Assembly (NCBI RefSeq): GCF_028767125.1 | Contig: NZ_JAKCWP010000001.1 | Coordinates: 186,001 to 250,000 of the forward strand | DNA from: Chelativorans sp. YIM 93263 | GTDB taxonomy: Bacteria > Pseudomonadota > Alphaproteobacteria > Rhizobiales > Rhizobiaceae | DNA: 64,000 nt | Direction of reading: 5' to 3' | Part shown: positions 8,578-18,800 of the stretch, one piece after another | How positions within the stretch are numbered: the first letter of the stretch is position 1 | Layout of the letters: each line of letters starts with the position of its first letter | Notes under the pieces: model-generated | The model's input: only the letters and a program-made list of their open reading frames with translations | Databases searched by the model: none | Told to the model about the DNA's origin: nothing | Position numbers and translations under genes: made by a program

Positions 8578-11287
8578 TGACCTGGAAGTCGCCGATCACA
8601 CCCGCGGCAATATCACCTCCGTCATTGACGAACGCGCCGCTCGCCGAACCCTCAACGCCACCGCCACCCGCGAGGGCGCCCTCGAATGTCGCCTGGCCGC
8701 TGGTCGCTCCATTGACGGTGCCGCCGAAGTCGCGCCCGTCGAAGCCGGAGACGGAAACCTCTCCTGTTCCCAGACCGAAATTGTAATCCATATCCATTTC
8801 GCCTGCTGCGACATATGAGGCGTCATTGTTGATTACGTTGCCGACCGCGAGGCCCTGATATGTTGCCGTCGATGTAGAAAGCTCGCTCACATCGGCGATA
8901 TCGCCTACGGCCCAACTGCCGAGATGGACGCCGACGCGCTGGACGACCTCGGACGCATCGCCTTCGGAAACGGCCACCTCGGCCTGTGTCCCCCACCACC
9001 CCCATTTCAGGAAATCACACTCGGTACACCGGTGGTCAGCATCCACGCCGCTCATGAGCTCGCTTTCGGACAGCCCCTCCACCGCGCCGGAGGAGACGAA
9101 ATAGGTTGCCGCTTCCTGCGTATTCACCTGCTTTGCAACGAGCTCGTTTTGGATGACATAAGTTTTGTCATTGTTCGGATTGGCGGTGGCGCCGAACGTG
9201 TCGTCATCGATGTGTGCAGAAGCGCCGTCCTCAGTGTTTCCGTCAATCCCATCGCCGAACGGGACGATCAACTCGTCCGGCGTCCCCATCGGACCAATGC
9301 CTTCGACACGGATGGACCCGCCGAGACTGCGGTTCTCAGGATTGAAGATCACCTTCGCATCGGGGCCGCTGGTTTTTGCAAGAACCGGGTCGAAGGAACC
9401 ATAGTGGTTCGAATAGGCGCCTTCGATAACGCCTGCAGCATAGCCGTTGTATTCTCCCGAAAGCCCACGCGATGGCGCGGCTTTCTCGGCTTCCAGATTG
9501 CCCACATGGACGGTCGAGAAATCGGCTCCGGCGACAAACTTGTTCGATTGGGAGTCGTAGAAGTGGCCGGGTTCGAGCATTTCGTCGCTCACGACGAAAT
9601 TCTCTCCGTTGGAGCCGAAGATTGATCCCCCAGACACTCCGGCAATAGTTCCTGCCGTGCCGAACATCTGGAATGACGGTCCGTTGGCGGAAACGCGGTA
9701 GCTGCCACGACGGTCAAGACGAAAGCCTTTGCCGTCGGTGGAGACAGCGCCGACATTCACCCCGATGGCGCTTTTCTGATCCGCCCCCGTTCCATTGATG
9801 GAAACCCAGTTCTGGAACACACGCGCACTGCCATCAGCAACGTTTGCGGATTCGGCAAAGAAAAGGTCGGATGTCGCAGCCTCGGAGAAATCGAAATTGG
9901 GATTGTCAGTCACGAACGGCACAGTAACGCCCTGGAGCGGGTCGACCGTCAGGCTGTAGCGCCGAACACCTTTGCCCTGGAAAACCGAGAGGCCATTGGC
10001 CTCGGTTCCTCTGACGGCGTAAAAAGGCTGCGACGGATCCCCATCGATGCCGAGAAGGTAGGCGGTGAACGCGTCTGGGCCGCTATATGCCGTGCCCGAC
10101 AAGAGACCGAACGGAGACGAAGCCGCATCGACCTCGTGAGCGGTAAACGCCTCGTCCTCATAGACAGGCAGCGTCACGGTGCCCTGCTCAAGCTCCCCGG
10201 TTCCCTCACCCTTCCCATCTTCTACCTTGAGCGTGATGCTCTGGTCGTGAGCGGACGAGCCGCCGACAACTCCGTCTCCGCCCGCTTCTTGCGCCGTCAG
10301 AACCCGGAGCGGAACATATGAATATTCCGGCGGTTCCGGCGTACCGCCATCACCCTCGCCAGGGTTGCCGCCGTCTTCGTCGCCGCCGGGAGTTCCATCG
10401 CCATCATTATCGCCAGACTCTTTGTCGAGTTCCCTTCGAACTTTCTCTAGCCAAGCTTCCTGCGTAAGATTCACTTGAGCTTTTCGCTCCCTGACAAATT
10501 GCTCGAGCACCTTCTCCTGCGCTCGTTGTTGGGCTTGCCTGGCGAGAATTGCCTGCTGCTGCTGCGTCCGCTGCTCCATTCGATATTGTTCGAGCTTTTT
10601 ATTCACATACTCGGGGGGAGCCAGCGGCGGGAAATCTGGATCAGCGTTCTTAGCCCAAAGTAACCTGCCAATTTCATAGACCATTTCCGGAGAAATAATC
10701 CCCGTACTAACATCTAGAGATCCATCGGAAATACCCGCAATTATTCCTTGACCCTCCAGAACTTCATAGTTCTTTTGGGTGCCTGTCGCCTGATCCGTTG
10801 TCAGGCTGAGTTGCCTTCCGAACAGCAGTTGTCCCTCAAAGCTTACCGGGGTTACCCTCATATCGGCGATTGCGCCTCGAATGCCGACAGTCCCCACGGG
10901 CGTTTTAATGTTCACTCCGCCCTTGCGTTTCGATGCTATGCCGCCGATGAAGCGGAAGATTCCTTTGCTGGCAGAGGCAGTCAGCTCGGCTGTTCCGGTG
11001 TCCGGATCGTAAACAAAAGAATCGATCGTCAAGCTTGAGTCGGGCCCGACAGTGAAAGTAGTGCCATCCGCCAAGAGGATTTGCAGAAGGCCATCAGTAT
11101 CAGTTTCGACATGCTCGTTATGAACAATGCGATCACCCAATCGAATGGTGCGCATCGATTCACCAGGGTGTGTGCCGTACGCGGACGGAGTGACAGCTGC
11201 ACTTACCCCAACCTGTTCTGCGGATACTGGAGCCACCGTGAACACCAGGCAGAAAGCCGACGAAAGAAAGTCCCTACCAAGCGTCAT
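8525..11287 (-). CDS. FecR-domain exported protein with TbpB-like C-terminal barrel (candidate type XI cargo)
   Basis: A 920-residue exported protein with no lipobox. The signal peptide ends near residue 23 (APVSA). A FecR domain follows (about 35-145, with GDRIVHNEHVETDTDG and TPVGTVGIRG), then a Gln-rich coiled coil (about 225-285) and an acidic Gly/Asp linker (about 288-325). The long beta-rich part ends in repeated Gly-hydrophobic strands (ATFEGALAGGGGVEGSASG, FQVNDGANWRASGIFAGQR) that resemble the beta-barrel of TbpB/haemophilin-like proteins carried by Slam translocators. A CTECDFLKWGWWG motif precedes the barrel. TAGGAGAG precedes ATG 11287, only 9 bases after the Slam-like gene. Family knowledge: FecR domains in TonB systems transmit signals through the periplasm; here there is no sigma factor or TonB receptor nearby, so a secreted or surface role is inferred. 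Confidence 0.85.
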   Translation of the reverse strand: MTLGRDFLSSAFCLVFTVAPVSAEQVGVSAAVTPSAYGTHPGESMRTIRLGDRIVHNEHVETDTDGLLQILLADGTTFTVGPDSSLTIDSFVYDPDTGTAELTASASKGIFRFIGGIASKRKGGVNIKTPVGTVGIRGAIADMRVTPVSFEGQLLFGRQLSLTTDQATGTQKNYEVLEGQGIIAGISDGSLDVSTGIISPEMVYEIGRLLWAKNADPDFPPLAPPEYVNKKLEQYRMEQRTQQQQAILARQAQQRAQEKVLEQFVRERKAQVNLTQEAWLEKVRRELDKESGDNDGDGTPGGDEDGGNPGEGDGGTPEPPEYSYVPLRVLTAQEAGGDGVVGGSSAHDQSITLKVEDGKGEGTGELEQGTVTLPVYEDEAFTAHEVDAASSPFGLLSGTAYSGPDAFTAYLLGIDGDPSQPFYAVRGTEANGLSVFQGKGVRRYSLTVDPLQGVTVPFVTDNPNFDFSEAATSDLFFAESANVADGSARVFQNWVSINGTGADQKSAIGVNVGAVSTDGKGFRLDRRGSYRVSANGPSFQMFGTAGTIAGVSGGSIFGSNGENFVVSDEMLEPGHFYDSQSNKFVAGADFSTVHVGNLEAEKAAPSRGLSGEYNGYAAGVIEGAYSNHYGSFDPVLAKTSGPDAKVIFNPENRSLGGSIRVEGIGPMGTPDELIVPFGDGIDGNTEDGASAHIDDDTFGATANPNNDKTYVIQNELVAKQVNTQEAATYFVSSGAVEGLSESELMSGVDADHRCTECDFLKWGWWGTQAEVAVSEGDASEVVQRVGVHLGSWAVGDIADVSELSTSTATYQGLAVGNVINNDASYVAAGEMDMDYNFGLGTGEVSVSGFDGRDFGGTVNGATSGQATFEGALAGGGGVEGSASGAFVNDGGDIAAGVIGDFQVNDGANWRASGIFAGQRR

Positions 11288-11296
11288 ATGACTCTC

Positions 11297-12733
11297 CTAA
11301 AAGGTTCTCATGAGACCGATGGAAATAGTCGCGTTGTCGTGGGAGTTGATGTCGTAGTTCGAATCCACATCGCGGTAGCTAACCACCGTTTGAACGGCCC
11401 AGCTTTCTTTGAAGGGGACGGTTAGCATTCCGCGCACAAAGATTTCTGAATCGCGTTGCGCCGTAGAGGCCAAGATATTCGGATCGGCAGCACCGTATTC
11501 GCGTTCCAGGAATCCCGCTGCCAAACCGGCGACCCAGGGACGCTCTTGCTTGTCCAGGGGCGAAGCAAACCGGTAATTGCCGCCGAAGCTAAGGCCAAAC
11601 TCTTCGTTGCTCTTGAAATCCTTGCGGGCGTCGTGGCGCTGCGCCTCGGCCGTCACAAAGCCGGTTAGATTGCGGGTAAAGCGGTGTCGTACAGTGCCGC
11701 TGAGACGATATACGTCTCCGGTCTTGTAAGAGGAAGTGGGTCTCAAATCGGTGTTGTGATAATCTTCGTACCGGTATTCGGCGCCTATGCTCGCGATGGT
11801 GCGCTGGCTCAACGCCTTGTCGAATTCAAGCCCGGCGCCGACGCTTGTCCGGTACGTGTCGCCGTGAAGCGCGATCCCGCCAAGAATTCCGTAAATACCG
11901 ATACTGGAATCCTCTATGCCGAAGCGTTCGAGATCGACCACCGGACCGAACGTCAGCTCGCCAAGTGCGGTGTCGATCTCATCGTGCTCGGCAAAGAGCG
12001 CACCATAGGTTCGCAAATCCACATCGAAACGGTCACCCAGGGAAGAAAGCTTCCGCGAGTAGCGAAAATTGCCGGAAATGAAAGCGTTCGCGTCTGAGTC
12101 TGCGAGCGCAGTATCGTTGAGAATGAAATCAAGGCCGTTGAGGTTGATGATTTCGTCCTGCGGACCGCCATTCGCGTTCGTCTGATACCGAGCGCCAATC
12201 ATGATGCCGCCGTGGAACTGGTTAACTGCGGTCCTTTCCTCAATCGCTTTGAGATAGGGGGCGACGTTGGCCTGCACGGCCTGCGGAATGTTCGGCGCTG
12301 CAAGAGCTCGATCGAGATATTCCTTTGCCATCTCGTAGGACCCCAAGCGGAAATAGAGCACGCCCAATTCGAGCTGCAGCCGTGGAACGCCTGGGACCAG
12401 AATAAGCATACGCTGAAATGTGGAGATCGCCGCCTCGAGATCGCCCGCGCGCGAGGAAAGCGTCGCGTACTCGAATGCGGCGTCGAGATTGGCGGGATCC
12501 GCCATCATCATCTGGAGAAGCTTTTCGCGGCGCTCCTGAATGGCTGCGAGTGTCTCGCCGGTTACTTGCGGCATGACATTCGCCGTGTCCCGCGCTTGTG
12601 CCGGCAATGTCCACGGCAAGATCGCCAGAAGCGTGCATAAGACAGTGATTATGCACCTAGGCATCCTGTCGTTGAATGCCGAGTGCATTGTGCCGAGTAC
12701 CGGATCAAGTGGGGGACGCAGAGTGCGTGGCAT
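11297..12733 (-). CDS. Slam-like outer-membrane translocator (TPR plus beta-barrel)
   Basis: A 478-residue protein. The signal peptide is MPRCIITVLCTLLAILPWT with a 23-residue lead when started at ATG 12733. That start follows AAGGA at good spacing; ATG 12664 is the alternative, giving a shorter signal. Residues of about 50-165 hold TPR-like repeats (ANLDAAFEYATLSSRAGDLE, LQLELGVLYFRLGSYEMAKE), and the remaining part is amphipathic beta-barrel ending in Phe (IGLMRTF), as in outer-membrane proteins. A periplasmic TPR domain fused to a barrel is the architecture of Slam/DUF560 translocators (type XI secretion), which move TbpB-like proteins to the surface or medium. The next gene, 9 bases on, encodes a protein with a TbpB-like C-terminus, supporting a translocator-cargo pair. 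It is the first gene of the five-gene series. Confidence 0.8.
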   Translation of the reverse strand: MPRTLRPPLDPVLGTMHSAFNDRMPRCIITVLCTLLAILPWTLPAQARDTANVMPQVTGETLAAIQERREKLLQMMMADPANLDAAFEYATLSSRAGDLEAAISTFQRMLILVPGVPRLQLELGVLYFRLGSYEMAKEYLDRALAAPNIPQAVQANVAPYLKAIEERTAVNQFHGGIMIGARYQTNANGGPQDEIINLNGLDFILNDTALADSDANAFISGNFRYSRKLSSLGDRFDVDLRTYGALFAEHDEIDTALGELTFGPVVDLERFGIEDSSIGIYGILGGIALHGDTYRTSVGAGLEFDKALSQRTIASIGAEYRYEDYHNTDLRPTSSYKTGDVYRLSGTVRHRFTRNLTGFVTAEAQRHDARKDFKSNEEFGLSFGGNYRFASPLDKQERPWVAGLAAGFLEREYGAADPNILASTAQRDSEIFVRGMLTVPFKESWAVQTVVSYRDVDSNYDINSHDNATISIGLMRTF

Positions 12734-12961
12734 GCTGGTCTTTTCCTTGGCAGCGGTGATTAGGCTGAGCGGTTGTTCCGATCCACTGCGAGTGACGAAA
12801 AGAACCGCCGCCGCCAGTACGTCCTGCGGCACGACGCCCCAGCGGCGCTGTGCAACGTAATCGACAATTGTCGCACAATTATTTGATGTTTTGGGTGGCG
12901 GTCAGGGCGGAGCGCCCTCTCGCGAATTCCGCGCTCGTGTGCGCAAAGACTTTCTACTGAA

Positions 12962-14761
12962 TTACCGGTGTTCCACCGAACCAGACCAGTCCGGCTCGAT
13001 TCTGCCTCTAGCTGTCCGGCTCAGGGGTCTAGGAATACTCATCGTAGCGGCGACCTCTCTGGGAACACAAGCATCGCCAAAGCAATCGGTAAGAAGGTTA
13101 AATGGCCGCTGTAAAATGTTGCACTGCTTTTGTGGATGCAGGAACAGCCGTGCGCAGATAAAGTGAACCTGCCGCAAACCGGCATAGGCCTGTTGACAAT
13201 TCATGCCGGCCAACATCGCTTCGAGATCCCCGCTCACATCGAGGCTTGGCGGCGGCTGGAAAAGCAGCGGGAACAGCCGGCGGTTTTGCGGGCCGCGATC
13301 GCACAGCCCTTTCAGCGCCCACCCCAAGGCTTCGGGATTTCCCGCAGCCGTGTGCGCCTGGCAAATCAGAACAAGCAGGTACAGGTGGAAGTGCGTTTCC
13401 GGTTGCGTGAAGCCAAGCGCCTTGTCGTAGAGCAGGAGCGCCTGCTCAATGTCGCCATTCCACATCTGGAGTTGCCCGTAGAGTGAACAGGCTGCTCCGA
13501 AGGCGGGGGTGGTCTCGAAGGCGCGCTTTCCAATTTTCATAGCAAGCGGCCTGTGGGCCGGATTGACGAACCACAGGAGCTTAGCCGCGGTAAGGGCGTG
13601 CACGCCGTTCTCCTGGATCCCGGGCAGCGCCCCACAAACCAGCTCTTCCATCTCGGCGATGTCTTCTTCGCGCGGATCCGACGACGAGAATATTTCGATA
13701 CCCGAGAGCACATATTTTGTGTGCAGCGCAATTGCGAGCATCAGTCTGGCTTCGGCATCATTTGGCCGTTCGTTAAGAACCGCACGCAGCCGATCCTCGT
13801 TATCCTTCCAGCTGTACTCCGGCACCGTGCCGACGACTTGCGCGGCTTCGTGCATCCGCACCGCCGTCGGGAGGGCGGTGGGCGCCTCCAGCGCAGATGC
13901 TTTGATGCCCACAAGATCCCAGATGCGGGCGACGATATCGGTGACCAGTCGATCAGCCACCGCGGTATTTTTTTCCGGGCTCCGTTCCACCTCGATCCGC
14001 GTAATCGCAACCACATCTTCGCTTTCGGAGCGTTTAAGGGTAACTGCGCAGTCGAGGCGATTGTCGATTTCGAGAAATGCAAGCTCCAGACGGAAGGCAC
14101 CGTCAGCGTGCTTCAGTTTCCGCGGAGAGGCAAGATCCGCCGCTCCGAAAATCGGCGTGGTGACCGAACGTAACTCTTCCTGTAGCCGCTGTCTTATTCT
14201 ACCGGTAAAACGCTCACCGGCCTTCCTGAACCGCTTACATTTACTCAGCCCCGTGAGCGGTCCCAGGATAATCGGTCCGGCGGGATCGCCGTTCGCCGCC
14301 CCACTATCGGCAATCCAGATATAGCCCTCGCCGTACTGCGTGGCGATAAACTTTGGGTCGTGCGCAGAATCGCCCAGTTTGCGTCTCAGCCGATTGACCA
14401 GATGGTCGATGTTTCGGTCGTTGACGTCGGACCCGTGGCCGGATACCGCATCGAGCAGAACATCGCGAGGAAGAACATGCCCCGCGCGTTGTGAAAACAG
14501 GAACAGAAGCTTTCGCTCAGAACGGCTGAAGCGGATCGTCTCTCCCTGCTCATCCACGGCTGTGGTAAAGTGCGCGTCAAACGCCAGATGCCCCCGCCGA
14601 ACCGGTTTACCCACCTTAGTGGCTCTCCCAACTATATCGCGGCCGCCTTCAGAAACCGATGCGACGCACAACTTGCCTTCAGAATGCAGTGAAAGCACCA
14701 CATTTTCAAGTGTACGGTCAGACTCGGGTGCGAAGAGCAGAAGTGCGCGATCTAATGACAT
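12962..14761 (-). CDS. Winged-helix transcriptional regulator with FlgO-like and TPR-like C-terminal regions (paralogue 2)
   Basis: This 599-residue protein matches the regulator at 3347-4915 along its whole length: winged helix (DRNIDHLVNRLRRKLGD, FIATQYGEGYIWIAD), a following GP-TGL segment, the FlgO-like region, and the helical tail with GDIEQALLLYDKALGFTQPE against GEIDNATALYDKAIELAEPG in the paralogue. It has about 50 extra residues before the winged helix. ATG 14761 is the first ATG; a GTG at 14836 would add 25 residues. It lies 228 bases upstream of, and on the same strand as, the secretion/cyclase operon, which it probably regulates by analogy with its paralogue beside the giant autotransporter. 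No membrane segment is present. Its 5' side abuts the decayed transporter gene, so its own promoter must lie in that remnant. Confidence 0.8.
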   Translation of the reverse strand: MSLDRALLLFAPESDRTLENVVLSLHSEGKLCVASVSEGGRDIVGRATKVGKPVRRGHLAFDAHFTTAVDEQGETIRFSRSERKLLFLFSQRAGHVLPRDVLLDAVSGHGSDVNDRNIDHLVNRLRRKLGDSAHDPKFIATQYGEGYIWIADSGAANGDPAGPIILGPLTGLSKCKRFRKAGERFTGRIRQRLQEELRSVTTPIFGAADLASPRKLKHADGAFRLELAFLEIDNRLDCAVTLKRSESEDVVAITRIEVERSPEKNTAVADRLVTDIVARIWDLVGIKASALEAPTALPTAVRMHEAAQVVGTVPEYSWKDNEDRLRAVLNERPNDAEARLMLAIALHTKYVLSGIEIFSSSDPREEDIAEMEELVCGALPGIQENGVHALTAAKLLWFVNPAHRPLAMKIGKRAFETTPAFGAACSLYGQLQMWNGDIEQALLLYDKALGFTQPETHFHLYLLVLICQAHTAAGNPEALGWALKGLCDRGPQNRRLFPLLFQPPPSLDVSGDLEAMLAGMNCQQAYAGLRQVHFICARLFLHPQKQCNILQRPFNLLTDCFGDACVPREVAATMSIPRPLSRTARGRIEPDWSGSVEHR

Positions 14762-14825
14762 GCTGCAGTGTTTGATCTGAAAACTCACAGAGGCCTCACC
14801 CTTCGCGACCGGGCTCTTTACTACA

Positions 14826-15605
14826 TTCAAGAACACGACCTTTGAGCTGCCGGTGATCTATCGCTCGGCGGTGTCCAACCTGCTGCCGGGCCGCTACTGG
14901 GGCAACATCTATGGCGGTGTGGAGTTCAAGACGCTCGATCTCGACACCTCCTTCGTGGGCATCCCGGTCGTCCATGACGAGGCCGATCTTTTCCAGATCG
15001 TCATCGGCTGGTCTGAGACCTGGGCGGATTCGTTCGGCTGCACGTCGGTCGACGCCCGCATCAAAGGGAACCCCGGCGGTGTTCTGTCGGCAACCATGCG
15101 GCTGCATGGGCGACCTTCTCCAACCGGCGTGTCGACGAAGTCACCTATTCCTATGGCGCCTTGGATGCGACACGCCAGACGGACCTGCCGGACCTGATCC
15201 TGGATCAGGCGCCTTCTCCGGCATCCTTGCCGGTCAGCCTCTGCCCGACACCGAACGGCTCTCGCTCGGCGGTTATTACGCCACGCGCCGCTACGACTTT
15301 GATGACGTAAGCGTCGACCGCGGTTTCGTTTGGCGCAACGGACTGCGCGCGCCCACCGTTTCGCCGCTTCAAAGGTAGCCGGGGAACCCTAGCGTCGTCA
15401 CCTTTTCTCTTCAGCGATCTAGGCGACGGCAAGGACCTCTTCAGTTCGCAAGCGTTCACGCTGGCCAGTGTGGCGCCGGCCTCGACTACACTGTCGCCGA
15501 CCACTTCAAATGCAATGGTTTTCCGCCGGATACGCCCTCAGGGACGCCGGCCTTACGGAGGCGGGCGACTGGACGATTCCGGCAAGAGTGAGCGCAACTC
15601 ATGCC
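14826..15605 (+). pseudogene. Decayed two-partner-secretion transporter (FhaC/ShlB/HecB type)
   Basis: Three reading frames together spell the C-terminal barrel of a TpsB transporter. One frame (from 14835) reads TFELPVIYRSAVSNLLPG and then WADSFGCTSVDARIKGNPGG; a second (from about 15095) reads RRVDEVTYSYGALDATRQTD; a third (to 15378) reads LAGQPLPDTERLSLGGYYAT and FVWRNGLRAP. After another break FLFSDLGDGKDLFSSQAF appears near 15405-15450. The order matches ShlB/FhaC barrels, including the LGG...R and VWRNELRAP-like strands. The N-terminal signal peptide and POTRA domains are absent and at least three frameshifts are present, so it cannot make a working protein. It overlaps the promoter side of the neighbouring regulator. 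Its partner exoprotein is not recognisable in the window. Confidence 0.75.
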
Positions 15606-15700
15606 ACGCCATCGCGAACTGCGCGTCAGAGCTTCGCAAAGGGTCGCCGGTTGCGGCTACCAGAACGAATGACCGCTTCCGCGATCCAAGCCAGTTCACT

Positions 15701-15794
15701 GAGCGACCGAAAATAGGCGCGTTGCAGCCCGGCAGTCCTGGAGCCGGTTGCGGCCCGTCCGGTTCTGGCGAAGAAAATGGGAAAGCTGCCATTC
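15701..15794 (+). repeat. Dispersed intergenic repeat, copy A
   Basis: This segment contains two exact 17-base blocks, CGGCAGTCCTGGAGCCG at 15730-15746 and TGGGAAAGCTGCCATTC at 15778-15794. Both recur in the same order, orientation and near-identical spacing at 20045-20061 and 20094-20110. The bases between are more diverged. It lies in the gap between the decayed transporter and the end of the Ig-repeat autotransporter. No coding sequence is supported in 15606-15893. Confidence 0.65.
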
Positions 15795-15893
15795 GGTTGT
15801 CGACCGCCATCTCGGCCTTTCGTGCCGACGGTCATCACGATTGGAACCGGACATCGGTCGAGATCGACGGTCTCCATCATACTCTTCTCTACT

Positions 15894-18800
15894 TCAGAAC
15901 TGCCCTCCGACCTTTACGGCCAACGTGTGGTCGCGGCTTCTCCCGCCGGAGCCGAAGGCGGTTCGGTAATCGAAGCTCAGGTTCCAGCTCTCGCCGATCA
16001 GCGCATCGAAGCCAAGGCCGATGGTCAAACGGTCTCTGGAGAGAGGGTCAAACTCAATGGCGTATGGCAGGCTTCCGACGTCCGTGTAGCTAAGGCTGGC
16101 ACGGCTCGATCCCTCGAAGTCATGGGTGTATTCGATCCGCCCGCGGGGTGTCAGGACACCCCAGGCCCTCGGTATCGCATGTTCAAATCGCAAGCCCAAC
16201 GTTCCGTAGAGCGTGTCGAGCGTCTGGTCTCCGTAGGTCAGCCCCCAGATGCCGCCCCCGATTTCGCTGAAGCCGTCGAGCTTCGACCTCGAGGCTTCCA
16301 AACCGCCATAGGGGGAGATCAGCCAGTGGTCCTGCCGATACTCGTAGCCCGCCGATACGGAGCCGAAGACCTGTGTGCCGTCGCGCGAACCCGTGACGAT
16401 GTCTCCCGTCTCCGTCACGTAGCGGCGGCTGTCGAAGTCCATAAAGCCGTAACCGATCAGGCCGTCGATGAAGATGGACGGCATCGGCTTGTAGCTGCCG
16501 TAAGCGGCCACCGACCAGGCGTAGGCCTTACTCTCGGTGCCGTTGTCGCCCACCTCGGTCTTGTCACGGCCATATCCGAAGCCGAGGCCCGCCACGAATT
16601 TTCGCGAGAAACGGTAGTCAATCCCGCCGCTGACGCCCGCCATGGTGCTATCGAGGTCGAGACCGCCGCTGTCAGCTTCGGAAAAGTTGACGTATCCGCC
16701 TGTCCAGAAGGCGAGGCTGCTCGGCAGCCTGTCCGCAGCATGCGAGGCTGCATCCACTTTGGGAGCCCCTTGCATGCTCCGGAACGCCTCAAGCGCCGGA
16801 TCGGCTTCGATCTCCTGCCCGTAGGCGGTGCGCAAGGAATCGTCCTGCATCCCGATGTTAAGGTTCAAGGAGTTGCTGCGGCGATCGCCCTCATTGTGAA
16901 GTTGCTCGAGGCGGCGGTTAAAGTTCCCCGTCTGCGTCACGGCGAACCGCTTGGCGGTCTCGGCCTGCGCCCGCAGAATCCCGATCACTTCCTGGTCCTG
17001 AGACGGATCAGGGCGCGCGATCACGTTGACGGTGACTGTTGCCGGATCCGACGTGCCATCGGCGTTTGACAACGTGTATTGAAGGATGGACGTTCCCGAA
17101 AAGGTAGCGGAAGCCTGGAAGTTCAGCTCATAACTGTCCCTTTTCCGATCTATCGATGCTTTGCCCGCCTCGGCAGCAGGATGCGCAACGATCACTGCCG
17201 CAGTGAATGGACCGCCCGTCGCTCCGTCTGTCAGGTCGACGGCACCGCTGGTTCCCGCCATGACCTCCAGGACCATGTCCCGGGCGACCGGGATGTTCAG
17301 CGGTTCGATCTTGAGCGTGGCATTTGCCGCGCCTTCGAAACCGAAATTGTCGGTAGCTTTGACAGTAAAAGCGAAATCGCCCGCTTCCGTCGGTGTGCCA
17401 GACAGTGTGCCGTCTGAGGCGATCGTCAAGCCATCCGGCAGGTTGCCTGAAATCAGAGCGAACGCATAGGGCTCCGTGCCGCCCGAGGCCGACACGCTGA
17501 AGGGCCCGAATTCCGTGTTCACCTTGCCGTTAGGCAGGCCCGGCATGGTGACGGAGAGTTCCGGGGTGTCGATGGCAAGAGTGTATTCGCGCGTGGCCGT
17601 TACGTTGTTGGCATCAGTTACGCTCACGGTGAAAGTGAAACTTCCCGCAGCGGTCGGCAAGCCTGAGAGCGTGCCGTTGTCGAAGACCAGTCCATCGGGG
17701 AGATCGCCCGCCAAGGCAAAACGGAAGGGAGCAGTGCCGTCCTCGACAACGAAGGTCACCGGATCGTAGGCCGTTCCCGCTGATCCGTCGGGCAGGCTGG
17801 TCGGCGTCAGGGTGATCGGCGGGGCCACGGTCCATGGCGTCGCGCTCGTAAAGGCCGCATTGCTGTTACCGGCGAGGTTGTTTACCGCATTTGCCAAGAC
17901 GTCGAGGCGAAGGATGCCCGATCCGGAAATGTTGTCGACTCGAACGGTGTAAGCAATATCGTCCGCGGTCTGTATTGCGGTCAATGTCCCGGAGGCCGTG
18001 CCGGTTGACGCCAGCACCATATCGGCCAAGGCAAAGCCCGTAACGGCTTCGGAAAACGTGACCTCGAAGATCACGCTGTCGGCGTCAGGTGCAGGGTTGC
18101 CGGCAACTTCGATCGAAACAACCGCGGGATTGACGGCATATACCAAGACACTGCTGGTGGGGCCGACGTTCTTGAGCGCGAGAACCGCATCTGTGCCATT
18201 AGCATCTTGAATGGTGCCGCCGTTCGGGACAATCGCCGTTCCCAGCTCTATACCGTCGAGGTCCATCTCCTCCGGCTGGATTGTGTATCCGAATATAGGA
18301 TCTTTTGTTCCGCTGCCGGTTATATATGCCGCCGATCGTGTTGCCGCGCCGATGGTCAAAGGGATATAGGGCGTCCCTCCGGTCGTGTTTACAAAGATAT
18401 TTTCGTCCCAATGCACTCTGAAAATGAGCGTGTCTCCGGTCCGGTAATAGCCATTGGCCGGAACGGAAACGGATGTCACAGACGGCGGAATCGCTTCCAC
18501 GTTGTAGTTGTCGATCGTGCTGCCGGAGGCCAGATGGTTTGCGTCGCCATCGTATTCAGCACTGATTTCGTATGCTCCTCCGTCGTTGAAGGTGTGCGTG
18601 AAGACGGCTTCCCCGCTTGAATTCAGAGCCACGTCCTGTGGGGATGCACCATCGATCGTGAAGGTGACGTTCCCGCTGGGCACCGTACCATTGCTGCCGG
18701 AAACGGCAGCGGTAAAGGTGACGCTTTCTCCGGCGGCGCCCGAGGCCGAACCCGGAACCAGTGACATTGACGTGGCAGCTTTGGTGACTTGGATCGTTCC

